64,000 nt of DNA, taken from Spiroplasma endosymbiont of Atherix ibis. Lineage in GTDB: Bacteria > Bacillota_I > Bacilli_A > Mycoplasmatales > Mycoplasmataceae. Shown piece after piece: positions 11,476 through 20,651 of this stretch. The position numbers and the translations under genes were made by a program. The notes beneath the pieces were generated by a model. The model had not been told where the DNA came from. It did no database searches and saw only the letters and a program-made list of their open reading frames with translations. The DNA lies in NCBI RefSeq assembly GCF_964020005.1, contig NZ_OZ026474.1, forward strand, positions 62,001 to 126,000, written 5' to 3'. Within the stretch, counting starts at the first letter, position 1, and each line of letters begins with the position of its first letter.

Positions 11476-11595
11476 AAAATATTAAGAATTAAGGGTAATT
11501 TAATTATCAGAGATAAAAAAATACTTGAGGATATTAGAAATTTAATTAACAATAATTCAAAAATAAAAAATAATATTAAGGGAATTGCTTTTTAA
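11476..11595 (+). pseudogene. Possible gene remnant downstream of the XRE regulator
   Basis: About 39 codons are open without a start codon (ending NNNSKIKNNIKGIAF and TAA at 11593). The residue composition looks protein-like, but I cannot assign a family. It sits between two terminators in a 320-base stretch with no other gene, next to a controller-like XRE protein. It may be a leftover of a deleted gene or simple AT-rich noise. Confidence 0.2.
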
Positions 11596-11685
11596 AATTC
11601 TTAAGATTATATCAGTTTTTTTATCAAACAAATTAGCATTATTTGTAAAATAGTGTTGATTTCTTTAAACATAAGTAACATAAAT

Positions 11686-11726
11686 AAAATTAGTCTTATA
11701 TTAATAAGATGTATAAGACTAATTTT
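11686..11726. terminator. Bidirectional terminator between XRE region and rhodanese gene
   Basis: A perfect 15-base inverted repeat (AAAATTAGTCTTATA at 11686-11700 and its complement at 11712-11726) has an 11-base loop. It has A-rich and T-rich outer arms, so it can end transcription from both the plus-strand genes and the minus-strand rhodanese gene. Confidence 0.8.
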
Positions 11727-11741
11727 TTATTATATTAAATT

Positions 11742-12137
11742 TTAATATATAACTACTTTTGTAAAATCATCAAATTTGGGATTATTTCTAATTTTTTTGT
11801 ATCCCTCATATAAAATATAAGTTTTAAATCCTTTACTTTTTAAATTCTTATAAATAGATAAGTGACTTCTTGAATCTTCATCAATTATAAGAATTTTATT
11901 TTTTTTATTTAAAACTTTAAAATATTTAAAATTAAAATTTATAACTGGAATATTGATTGTCTCTTTAAGATGATTTTCGTTATAAGATAATGAGTTTCTT
12001 ATATCTATAACTTGTCATTTTTTGCTCTTTAAAATATGATTAAGCTTTTTACTATTTTTTGTTTTATACTTTGCTTTGAAAGCATTTTTTTTAAAAACTT
12101 TTTCTAAAAATTTAAATACATATTCTAATCACTGCAT
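11742..12137 (-). CDS. Rhodanese-like domain protein without the active-site Cys
   Basis: This 131-residue protein has a basic N-terminal extension (about 45 residues, rich in Lys) followed by a single rhodanese-like domain. The characteristic start VIDIRNSLSYNENHLKETINIP is clear. Where catalytic rhodaneses have a Cys loop, this one reads LIIDEDSRSHLS, so there is no sulfur-carrying Cys. It is probably a non-catalytic member. Start ATG 12137 has GGTGA 5 bases upstream. One Trp is TGA (AAATGACAA), which hides it under the standard code. It stands alone on the minus strand and is bounded by the terminator at 11686-11726. Confidence 0.75.
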
Positions 12138-12435
12138 TTTTATCACCAAAATTATTATATATTGAAATACAAAAAAATATCTCTTAGATTAGGAAAATCA
12201 AATACTGAAAAAAGTAAATAAAGACATATAGATTGAAGAACTTATAGGTTAATATATTTTTTATTTAATTATTATTTTTAAAGAAAAAGATTTATAACAT
12301 TTATGCTTAAAAAAACTATATTTAATTAAAGTTATCTTGAGTACTTCTTTTTAACAAAATCAAATAATATTACAACAAAAATATTTTTTCTTCTTAAATG
12401 TAGTATTATATATATAAATGAATGGAGGGCCTTGT
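12138..12435. other. Intergenic region between rhodanese-like gene and secG
   Basis: About 300 bases are without a supportable gene. They hold the divergent promoter regions. A TATTAT box at about 12406 is a likely -10 for secG. I see no RNA gene or conserved structure. Confidence 0.4.
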
Positions 12436-12729
12436 ATGAATTTACTTGCCGGAACTGTATCACAGCAAACACTTGCAAACCAAATAATTCTAGGTTTTGA
12501 AATTATATCTTTGATTGTAGCAATATTGATGATAATTATAGGTTTAGTGCAAAACAAAAGTTCACAAACTGGATTAAGTGCTTTAAATGGTGGGAATGAT
12601 GAATTATTTTCTAACTCAAAAGAAAGAGGAATAGATAAAACAACATCAATTTGGATGTTTAGTTTAGGAGTTTCACTTTTTATAATTACAATTGTAATAG
12701 GAATAATTACAAACACTGTTCTAAACTAA
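12436..12729 (+). CDS. secG: Preprotein translocase subunit SecG
   Basis: SecG is a small membrane partner of SecYE. The 97-residue protein has two hydrophobic segments (IISLIVAILMIIIGLVQ and SLGVSLFIITIVIGIIT) separated by a Gly/Ser-rich loop (SSQTGLSALNGGNDELF), the usual SecG layout. I chose ATG 12436 over the in-frame ATG at 12418 because GGAGGG lies 6 bases before it. It precedes rnr by 28 bases, the secG-rnr-smpB order seen in many Firmicutes, which supports the call. Confidence 0.9.
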   Translation: MNLLAGTVSQQTLANQIILGFEIISLIVAILMIIIGLVQNKSSQTGLSALNGGNDELFSNSKERGIDKTTSIWMFSLGVSLFIITIVIGIITNTVLN

Positions 12730-12757
12730 GAATGTTTTTTTAGTAGAAAGAGATGTT

Positions 12758-14854
12758 ATGAAAAATACAATACTATCACGGGTAAAAGAAAATGAAAAAA
12801 TGCATCTAAATGATTTAGTCAAGAGTATTAAATCAAGTTATGAAAGTGTAACAGCTCTATTAAAAGAACTTCAAGAAGAACATTTAATTGGTTGAACGAA
12901 AGAAAATGTTATATACTTTATTGGAAATACATATAAAATAGGATCTATTAAAATTAATGATAAAGGTTTTGGATTTGTAAAAGAATTTAATAGTGAAGGT
13001 GAGGATTTTTTTGTTCCTCCAAATGGATTAAATGGATCAATTTCATCAGATGAAGTTGTTTTTACAGTTCAAAAAGAAAAAGATGATAGAATGAAAGCTA
13101 TCGTTGAAGATGTAATTTTAAGAACAAAAATATCATTAGTTGGTGAAATTATAAAAAGCAATAATGGAAAGTTTCTAGATTTTGTGGCTAATGAACCTGG
13201 ATTTAAAAATTATAGAATTGTAATGATAAATTCAAAAGATTTTTCTTTAAAAGAGGATTTGATTTTAAAAGTAAAAATACTAAATGTTAGGGATAAGAAA
13301 TTATTTGTAAGAATTCAAAAAATTATTGGTGATGCAAATAAAGCTGTTGATAGAATTTTTTCAATTGCATATGAGTATGAAATTAAACCAGAATTTAATA
13401 AATTAACAATTGAAAATGCCAATGAGGTTGCTAAACCTCTTGATTATAACGATTCAAAAATTAAAAGAAGACTTTCAAAATCAATAGTAAATAAAAATTT
13501 GGTAACTATTGATGGATCAGATTCTAAAGATTTAGATGATGCAATTTATGTTGAAAAAATATCTAATGGATACAAATTAATTGTAGCTATTGCTGATGTT
13601 AGTTATTATGTAACTCCATTTTCACCTTTGGATAATACTGCTTTATTTAGAGGTAACTCAGTTTATTTGGCAAATAAAGTTATACCTATGCTTCCAGAAA
13701 AATTATCAAATGGTGTTTGTAGTTTAAATCCAAATGAAGAAAAACTTTGTATGGTAGCTGAAATGGATTTTGATTTAAAAGGAAATGTAATAAAGAAAAA
13801 AGTCTATGAATCAATTATGATTTCAAAGGCAAGATTAACTTATAAAGAAGTGAACGAATTTTATGAAAATGGTAAATCAAAAAGACCAAAAGAGATTACA
13901 GATATGTTGATGCTTTCAAAAGAACTTCATGAAATTATAGATTTATCAAGAAATAAAAAAGGATCAATAGAATTTGATGTTGCAGAGCCAAAAATTATTT
14001 TGGACTCTGATTCTAATGTTATTGAGATAGCAAAGCGTGATAGAGGAATTAGTGAAAAGTTAATTGAAAATTTTATGGTTAGTGCAAATGAATGTGTAGC
14101 AACAGTCATATATGAAAAAAAACTTCCTTTTATTTATAGGAATCATGATGTTCCAAAAGAAGAAAAATTAATTGAATGACATTCGATTTTAAGAGTACTT
14201 GGTATAAATGTAAAACTAAATGATTTGGATAAAATTAATCCCAAAGCAATTAAAAATGCACTTATTCAAATTGAAGAACAAATAAAAGATCCAACAGAAA
14301 GAGATGTAATTAATGTAATTCTTTTAAAATTTATGGAAAAAGCAGCATATGAATTAGAAAATATAGGACACTTTGGCTTAGCAAGTGACTGTTATACTCA
14401 TTTTACAAGTCCAATTAGAAGATATAGTGATTTAATTGTTCATAGATTTTTAAAACAGTATTTAGTTGATAAAGATGTAAGAGAATTTAAATTGGAGCAA
14501 AATGAAAAGTTTGTTCTAAAAGCATGTAGTATTATTAATGATACGGAAAAACAAGCTTTTTTTGCTGAAAGAGAAGTTAACAAAGTTTGTATGGCAGAAT
14601 ATATGCAATCAAAAATTAATCAAGAATTTAATGGTATTATTGCTGCTGCATTGAAGTTTGGAATATTTGTTCAGTTAGATAATTGTGTGGAAGGTTTAAT
14701 TCATATATCAGAATTGCCTGATTTTACTTTTGATGAAAAAACAAGTATTATGGTAAATAAACAAAATAAAATTTTTAGATTAGGTCAAAAAATAAAAATT
14801 AAAGTTAAAAATGCAGATGTCAAAAAAAGAATTATAGATTTTGTGCTTGCTTAG
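12758..14854 (+). CDS. rnr: Ribonuclease R (RNB-type 3'-5' exoribonuclease)
   Basis: RNase R degrades structured RNA from the 3' end and, with SmpB and tmRNA, removes non-stop mRNAs. The 698-residue protein has an N-terminal winged-helix region, cold-shock domains (GFGFVKEF...DFFVPP), the catalytic RNB core with TIDGSDSKDLDDAI (metal-binding aspartates) and HFTSPIRRYSDLIVHR, and a C-terminal S1 domain (GIFVQLDNCVEGLIHISEL). The start at 12758 lies after AGAGATG. In-frame TGA codons at 12894 and 14177 are Trp. It lies between secG and smpB; the ssrA RNA is 3.4 kb downstream. Confidence 0.96.
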
Positions 14855-14869
14855 TGGTGGTGAATAAAT

Positions 14870-15313
14870 ATGGGAGAACATCTTTTAATAAAAAATAAAA
14901 AAGCTTATTTTAATTATGAAATATTAGATACATGAGAAGCTGGCATAGTTTTAACTGGTCCAGAAATTAAATCTATAAGAAATAAAGATGTCTCTATTAG
15001 TGAATCTTTTATACTTATAAGGCGTGGACAAGTTGAAATATTAAATATGAATGTAAAAAATTATGAATTTGCAAATCATATCAAACATAATCCAACCAGA
15101 AATAGAGTATTACTTTTGCATAAAAATGAAATAAAAAAAATCCTAAAAAGAATTCAATTAGAAAATCTTACTTTAATACCTTTAAAATTATATTTAAAAG
15201 GAAACTATGCTAAATTGGAAATTGCTTTAGGAAAAGGTAAAAAAACAGTTGATAAAAGAGAAACAATTAAACAAAGAGATATTGAAAGAAGACTAAATAA
15301 AATTAAAAAATAA
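14870..15313 (+). CDS. smpB: SsrA-binding protein SmpB
   Basis: SmpB delivers tmRNA to stalled ribosomes. The 147-residue protein shows the conserved N-terminal pattern [19 protein letters not shown], the EIKSIR motif, the segment [15 protein letters not shown] and the basic C-terminal tail ([20 protein letters not shown]) that reads the empty mRNA channel. A GGTGGTGA ribosome-binding site precedes the ATG by 6 bases. It follows rnr by 15 bases and forms a quality-control operon with it. Confidence 0.97.
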
Positions 15314-15369
15314 TAAATAACTTTTATAAGTTTTAAAAAAAGTATATTATAATTATGGAGGATTTTTTA

Positions 15370-15582
15370 ATGAGAACAGCAGCTTATATACTTTTTATAA
15401 TATCAACAATTTCATGGGCTATATTTTTAATACCTTTAGCTTGAATAATTCCAATGACAATAGCAGCAAGAAAGAGTATTGGTGATGGTAAAGAACATAT
15501 TGCTTTAGGAATATGTAATATATTATTTATGACTATGCCTTTTGGAATTGTATCTGGAATTTTATTATTAATACCAGAATAA
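15370..15582 (+). CDS. Small membrane protein of unknown function (70 aa)
   Basis: This 70-residue protein has two hydrophobic segments (ILFIISTISWAIFLIPLAWII and LFMTMPFGIVSGILLLI) joined by a charged turn (ARKSIGDGKEH). It is preceded by a good -10 box (TATAAT near 15347) and GGAGG 8 bases before the ATG, so it is very likely expressed. It resembles the repeat unit of the two minus-strand membrane proteins that follow, suggesting one small mollicute membrane family. The function is unknown. Confidence 0.7.
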
Positions 15583-15664
15583 TAGTATTTAAAATTTTAT
15601 TAATTAAAAATAAGTTTTTTATTTAAAAAAGATTGTGATAAAAAAATTCCTTAATTTAGGAATT

Positions 15665-16057
15665 TTATTTTGCTTTATTGTATTCAATACAAATCATAAT
15701 ACCACTAGCTAGCAATAAACCTGCAGCTATTAAATTTATTAAGTAAATAGGATCTGTTAAAGATCCTAATATTGAAAGACCTGTAATAACAATTGAAATT
15801 ATTCCAGCAGTAAGTATTTTTTTATTACTTTTATTTTTAGAATTCAGTAATACTAAAATAATAATTGGAAATACCAATGTTATAGATAAAGCTATTACTG
15901 AAATTATTAATGCAATAGTTCCTTTAGCAATTTTTTCAGTTTTTCCTGTTGCCATTAAAGCTATAGCAGCTAATATAACTATAATTGAAACAATTACTGT
16001 TGTTATAATCAAAATTAATGAACCTGCAATTCCTTAATTTTTTGATGTTTTACTCAT
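15665..16057 (-). pseudogene. Membrane protein paralogue A, interrupted by TAA at codon 8
   Basis: From ATG 16057 (GGAGG 10 bases upstream) the frame reads MSKTSKN, then TAA (16034-16036), then GIAGSLILIITTV and a four-helix membrane protein of about 120 more residues. The neighbouring paralogue B aligns base by base with this start and has TTG where this has TAA. So either the gene is inactivated, or translation restarts at an internal codon such as TTG 16012. The body is free of further stops. The function is unknown; glycine-rich helices with a short charged loop (NSKNKSNKK). Confidence 0.55.
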
Positions 16058-16115
16058 TTATTTTTTACCTCCTTTCAATATTATAAATAATAAATTTTTG
16101 TGTCCCTTAAAAAAA

Positions 16116-16544
16116 TTAAATTAATTCTTTATTATTTACTTCTAATTCTTTGTTATTTTTTCTTTCATTTCTTTCATTTTTTATTGGAGTTGACAATATA
16201 ATTATTCCACTTGCTAATGTTAAACCTCCAGTTATAAATTTTACTCCAAATAAGATTGATAGTGTTCCAACTACTATTTGAAATATAGCTAATCCATTAT
16301 AACTATCCTTATTTTTCTTCTGTAGCATAACTAAAATTATAATGTTTAAAATTAAAGAAATTCCAAAACCAATTATAATCATAATTATAATTGTTAGAAT
16401 TAATAATTTTGTAGTTGGAACATTATATTTATTAGTTCCTGCTAAAATAGCAAGAAATATTACTAATCCCAATAAAAAAATTGCATCTACACATATTGAA
16501 ACAATTGCTCCTGATAATCCCAAACTTTTTGATATTTTATTAAT
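16116..16544 (-). CDS. Membrane protein paralogue B with apparent ATT start
   Basis: This is a four-helix membrane protein of about 142 residues with a charged Asn/Lys/Glu C-terminal tail (NERNERKNNKELEVNN). It is a paralogue of the preceding gene on the same strand. Alignment of the two 5' ends places the start at an ATT (16544-16542) located 7 bases after GGAGG, where paralogue A has ATG. The alternative is TTG 16523, which lacks a ribosome-binding site. Either a rare ATT start is used or the gene has lost its start. Function unknown. Confidence 0.55.
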   Translation of the reverse strand: MNKISKSLGLSGAIVSICVDAIFLLGLVIFLAILAGTNKYNVPTTKLLILTIIIMIIIGFGISLILNIIILVMLQKKNKDSYNGLAIFQIVVGTLSILFGVKFITGGLTLASGIIILSTPIKNERNERKNNKELEVNNKELI

Positions 16545-16586
16545 ATCTTTACCTCCAAAAATATTTTATACTAATAGAAATAATTA

Positions 16587-16621
16587 AAAAACCTATTAGT
16601 TAAATTTATTAATAGGTTTTT
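16587..16621. terminator. Hairpin between paralogue B and the IS element
   Basis: A perfect 12-base stem (AAAAACCTATTA 16587-16598 with its complement at 16610-16621) and 11-base loop, flanked by A and T runs. It can act as a terminator for transcripts leaving the IS on either strand. Confidence 0.6.
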
Positions 16622-16659
16622 AAAATTTGTTCTGTAACCTTTTTTTGGACACCTTAATT

Positions 16660-17505
16660 TTATAACTTAATTCTAGATTCATTATAAAAAGATTCATACA
16701 TTTTTAGATTTAAAACATATTCATTTATATCTCTGTATTTATAATTTTCTTTTATAGCTTCTCTCTTCATTATGCTTCAAAAACCCTCAATATATCCATT
16801 GTCAGTTGATCTAGAAACCCTAGACATAATAAGTTTGAAATTAAATCACATTGTAGCTAGTCTATAATTATATGATTTAAATTCTGAACCATTATCAGAA
16901 TGTATAATAGAGTTTTCTTTAAAAGAACCAAATTGATTTGTCATTTTATCAAATGACTCTAAAACTAGATCTTCTCATTTGTGTGTTTTTGTAATTAAAC
17001 CAAAAACTTTCTTGCTATTTACATGATAAAAAGCACAGGTATATAATCTATTTCCTGCAATTTCTTTTTCAGTAATATCAACTGAGAAAACATCACCATA
17101 TTTATTTAAATCACTTTTAGATTTGAATAATCTTGCATACTTTCCAATCTTTTCATTCTTTACTTTTTTAGATTTTATATATCTATAATTATTTGGCTTA
17201 ATATTTAAAAATTTCATAACTCTTAAAATTTTTTTATGACTATACTCAGAATTTAAATATTTTTTTACTCGTCTTGAAACATATATTTGAACTTCGTTTT
17301 TGTAAGCATTATTGATTTCCTGAACAAGTTCCCAATCATAACCTTTAAAATTGGGTTTACCTTTAGCAAGTCAATCATAATATGTGCTTTTTGCCAATAG
17401 AATAAGTTTGCATAACTCTCTAATTTGAACATCTTTTTTTGCTATTCAAAATTTATAAACAACTTTTGATTTGAGTGTATTTAATTGCCACTTATTTACT
17501 TTTTT
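16660..17505 (-). CDS. IS3-family transposase orfB (DDE integrase core)
   Basis: OrfB carries the catalytic core and is made as an OrfAB fusion by -1 frameshifting at A6G (17499-17505); there is no independent good start. It contains an N-terminal HTH_21-like region, then the rve/DDE domain with the first Asp in FSVDITEKE, the second in HSDNGSEF and the Glu in NGYIEGFWSIMKRE, the standard spacing for IS3. The stop is TAA at 16660. Four or more Trp codons are TGA. The frame is open throughout, about 280 residues. Confidence 0.9.
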
Positions 17506-17792
17506 CTATCAATCATTCTTCTTAATTCAGCAAACATCTCATCTCTCAATTTAAGATCTTCAGTTTCTCTTCGCAATTTTTTATTTTCTTTTTCTAAATC
17601 TTTAATTTTGTCAATTTGATTAAATTTTGAATTATTAAATCCACTTCTGCCTTTTTGATCATAGACTTTTATTCAATTTTTAATTCTTTGAACATCAATA
17701 GCTACTTGCTTAGCATATTGAGTTATAGAATGATTTGATTTATAAAAATTAATAATTATATTTATTTTTTGATTAACTGTATACTTATTCAA
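17496..17792 (-). CDS. IS3-family transposase orfA (DNA-binding helix-turn-helix protein)
   Basis: This 98-residue protein has an N-terminal HTH (YAKQVAIDVQRIKNWIKVYD) and a C-terminal coiled coil (KIKDLEKENKKLRRETEDLK), typical of IS3 OrfA, which binds the inverted repeats. The start is TTG 17792 with GAGAGG 7 bases upstream; no in-frame ATG is available. The A6G motif lies just before its stop and lets ribosomes shift into orfB. Confidence 0.85.
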
Positions 17793-17890
17793 AATAAAAC
17801 CTCTCTTCATTCACAAATATTTTATACCTATATATAAAATATTTTAATTTTGTGTCCGAAAAAAGGTTACACTACAAGGTTTTTAATATT

Positions 17891-18145
17891 TTATTTTCAA
17901 ATGTAAACTAAAATATTTGCTGGTTTTCCACAACCACAAACTCCGCAATTTTCTTTTTCTTCTTTTAATTCTATAAAAGCATTTAAGTAATCAGAAAATC
18001 CCTTTACCAAACTGTTGTTAACATGTTCTCCTTTTTCTAATGAAAGCAGAATTGTTTGTCCTTTATCTAAAATTTCTTGTAAATCTTTTAATTCATATTT
18101 AGACATATCAGTAATTTCAAAGACCTTATTTAAATTTTTACTCAT
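17891..18145 (-). CDS. Small protein with C-terminal CxxCxC motif, function unknown
   Basis: This protein is 84 residues. The N-terminal three-quarters is helical and charged (MSKNLNKVFEITDMSKYELKDLQEILDKG). The C-terminus carries three closely spaced cysteines in ENCGVCGCGKPANI, which could bind a metal or form a redox site. The true end is TAA 17891; a TGA two codons earlier is Trp. GGAGTGAG precedes ATG 18145. The IS right inverted repeat ends only 19 bases beyond the stop, so the IS landed immediately downstream without cutting the gene. I do not recognise the family. Confidence 0.7.
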
Positions 18146-18220
18146 TTTCTCACTCCTCTATAAAAATTATATTCTTAAATATAAAATATAATAGAAATTT
18201 TATTTATTAAAATAATGTTT

Positions 18221-18226
18221 TATAAT
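18221..18226 (+). promoter_or_regulatory. -10 box of ssrA
   Basis: TATAAT lies 8 bases before the first base of the mature tmRNA acceptor stem (18235), the expected distance for a sigma-A promoter. The -35 region is AT-rich and not well defined. Confidence 0.7.
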
Positions 18227-18234
18227 ATATTTAT

Positions 18235-18647
18235 GGGGGTGCCCCGGTTTCGACAGGATACATCTGGTCCATAACTGCAGTGGTTTGGTAGACCTTAATA
18301 CTACTAGGTTTGATAAAATGCAAACGAAGAAAAAAATGAATTTGAAATGCCAGCATTTATGATCAATAATGCATCAGCTGGAGTTGCTTTAGCAGCTTAA
18401 TAAACTATCGAAGTTTATAGCAATTCAACGTTATGAAGTGTGTTTGTGCTTCATTGATTAACGTATTAACTAGCACAATAGAATAAATGATTTTAATGAT
18501 AAATTTATTTGAAATATAATCATTAACGCTATAAAATTGAATCTTGTTGAATCTGTTGTTTTATAGTGTAAGTTAGATACAACTAAACTGTAGATGTTAT
18601 GTGTTGGAGTATTTTGGACGCGGGTTCGATTCCCGCCATCTCCACCA
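18235..18647 (+). ncRNA. ssrA: tmRNA (transfer-messenger RNA)
   Basis: tmRNA rescues ribosomes stalled on broken mRNA. The 5' end GGGGGTGCCCCGGTTTCGAC and the 3' end GGTTCGATTCCCGCC-ATCTCCACCA form the tRNA-like domain: the first seven bases pair with CATCTCC before ACCA, allowing two G-U pairs. The T-arm GGTTCGATTCC and the encoded CCA are clear. The tag reading frame starts at GCA 18320 and ends with TAA TAA at 18398: it begins ANEEKNEFEMPAFMINN and ends GVALAA (26 residues). The core resembles other Spiroplasma/Mycoplasma tags, which contain EMPAFMINNASAG. Partners SmpB and RNase R are encoded upstream at 12.8-15.3 kb. Confidence 0.97.
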
Positions 18648-18690
18648 TTTTTTATTTTTAATTGTTTTATAAGAAAGGAATGTAATTTAT

Positions 18691-20637
18691 ATGAATATTT
18701 TGTCAATATTAATTGCATGTCTTTCTTATACAACAATTATGGCTATGTGTTATACAATATTTTGAGGTTTAACAAGACATTTGTTTGCTAAGTTAAAAAT
18801 TTATTATGATTTTTTTTTAGGATTTGTTTTGGGGTTTATTTCAACATTTTCAATTGTTTTAATAAATTTGCTTACTAATAATGCTAGTAATTTAGAACTT
18901 ACTATTTTATTACCAACTTTTTTATATTGAGTTTCTATTATTTTTATTTCATCATTTTCAAGTATTGGAATATTAACATGTAATATATTAAATTTAGTTT
19001 TGTTTTCTTCATTATTTAGTGATTTTTTTGGAAAACCAACAAATGCTTCAACAATTACAATTTTAATAATAGCTTATATAGTTCCACTTTTGAATTATCT
19101 AATTTCACTATTTTGAAAAAAAATATCCAATTGATCTAATTGATCAATAACAACAATTATTCTACTTATTGTAGGATTAACTTGAAATTTAATTATAATA
19201 AAAACACCAAAAGATCTTCCAAATATAGCTAATTTATTATTTTGATTAGGTAGTGGATATTTAGCCTATGCTTATATTACAGTTGTTAATCAAATATATA
19301 TTCATGCTTTAAAATTACAAAATATTGTTAGATATGATAATTTATATTACTTAAATTTTTCCTCAGCTCATGAACAAATCCTAAATAAAGTTCAAGAAAA
19401 TAAAATAAAATATGGAATATATTTAACTTATTTTATTTCTGATTTTGAAAAGTTTGAATCAAAAGTAAATGGAGAAATAAAAGAAAAAATTGTAAATTCA
19501 ATTTCTGAAGAAAGTTATAATCTAATAAAAGAAAGTTTTTTAAATGCAATATTTTTTAAACCAAACTATAAAACTTTTGGAGTTTTTATTCCAATAGAGA
19601 TTAATGAAAGCTTTAATGAAAATGAAAATAATTATTTAGAAGTAATAAAAAATATATTTAAAAAAATAAATGTAGATTTTAAAATTGATAATTATAGAAT
19701 ATCTATAAAATTAAAATCAATTTGTTCATATTATGGATTGCACTCTAATAATTTAGATACTCTATTAGAATATAATAAACATGTTGCTAATGATTTCTTA
19801 TTAACTTATCAAGATAGAAATATTATAGTAAGTCCAATAGAAATTTTAAAAGAGAAAAATCAAAATAAAAAAATGCTTTCGCTAAATGAGGTAGCAAATT
19901 TAAATCAATTTGTAACGTTATTTCAACCTATATTTTCTATAGAAGAAAAAGATTTTAATTCTTATTTTTTAAATGGAATGATTGAAGGAATTGAAATAGA
20001 TTCTGAATTATTTAGTAAGAAAAATAAATTAATTTTGGATATGGGGTTATGAACTTTATTTTTAAGATATACTTCATTTCAATCTTTAAAAAAGTTGTCA
20101 AAACAAAATATTTCAGTTAAAGAAAAACCTATTTTTATAGATTATGATAGTAATTATTTATCAAGTGATAATTTTGATGCAAATGAATTTTTGTTAAAAT
20201 TAAGAAATTTGAAAATTAATTTATCAAAGATAGTTTTAAATTTTGATTTAAATAAAGATGTTGAAAATCAAAAGTTATTAGAAAAAAACATTCAAAAATT
20301 GAAAAAAAACTTAATAAGAATATCAGTTTCAAATTTTGGTTCGTTAAAAACAGATTTTTCTTTAATTAGTTTATATAGACCTGAATTTATTTTTTTAGAA
20401 AAAGAAATCTCAAAGAAAATAAATTATATTAAAGAAAATGAAAATATAGTATTGGAAAGTATTAAAATTGCAAATAAAATAGAAGCAAAATTAATTGCAA
20501 CTTCTGTAAATAGCTATATAATTTATAAACATCTAAGATTTTTAGGAATTAAAATATTTACAGGTGAACTTATTGGTAGTTCAATTGAGCCAAAAGAAAT
20601 AATTTCAGAAGAATTAAAATATTTATTAAACAAATAG
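18691..20637 (+). CDS. Membrane protein with degenerate GGDEF and EAL-like domains
   Basis: The protein is 648 residues. Residues 1 to about 225 form about seven membrane helices. A GGDEF-like domain follows: YDNLYYLNFSSAHEQI mirrors the YDxLTxLxNRxxF start, but no GG(D/E)EF motif is found. The C-terminal third follows the EAL domain order: LFQPIFSIEEK, then RISVSNFGSLKTDFSLI where active enzymes have DDFGTGYSSL, RPEFIFLEKEI for VDYLKIDRSFV, and HLRFLGIKIFTGELIGSS for LxxLGxxxxQGYLFG. The catalytic residues (EAL, DD, EGVE) are replaced. It is probably a sensor or scaffold rather than a c-di-GMP enzyme. It starts 43 bases after tmRNA and ends 14 bases before mgtE. Domain calls are by eye. Confidence 0.65.
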
Positions 20638-20651
20638 AAGGGAAATTATAA

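Larger units (their letters stand above)
16633..17871 (-). mobile_element. Complete IS3-family insertion sequence (IS150-like)
   Basis: This 1239-base element is bounded by 20-base inverted repeats that match at 19 positions: TGTAACCTTTTTTTGGACAC at 16633-16652 and its partner at 17852-17871. It carries two overlapping reading frames, orfA and orfB, joined by an A6G slippery heptamer. No clear short target duplication is visible (left flank TTC, right flank CTA). Both frames are free of TAA/TAG, so it may still be active. Confidence 0.92.

Noticed and set aside
12360-12716. Minus-strand open frame over secG
   Set aside because: Antisense of SecG, low-complexity hydrophobic composition; secG has the ribosome-binding site and operon context.
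16633-17871. Search for a target-site duplication around the complete IS
   Set aside because: Flanking bases TTC and CTA do not match, so no duplication can be claimed.
18470-18791. Open frames on both strands over the tmRNA 3' half
   Set aside because: They overlap the structural RNA and its T-arm and CCA end; translated products have no family resemblance.
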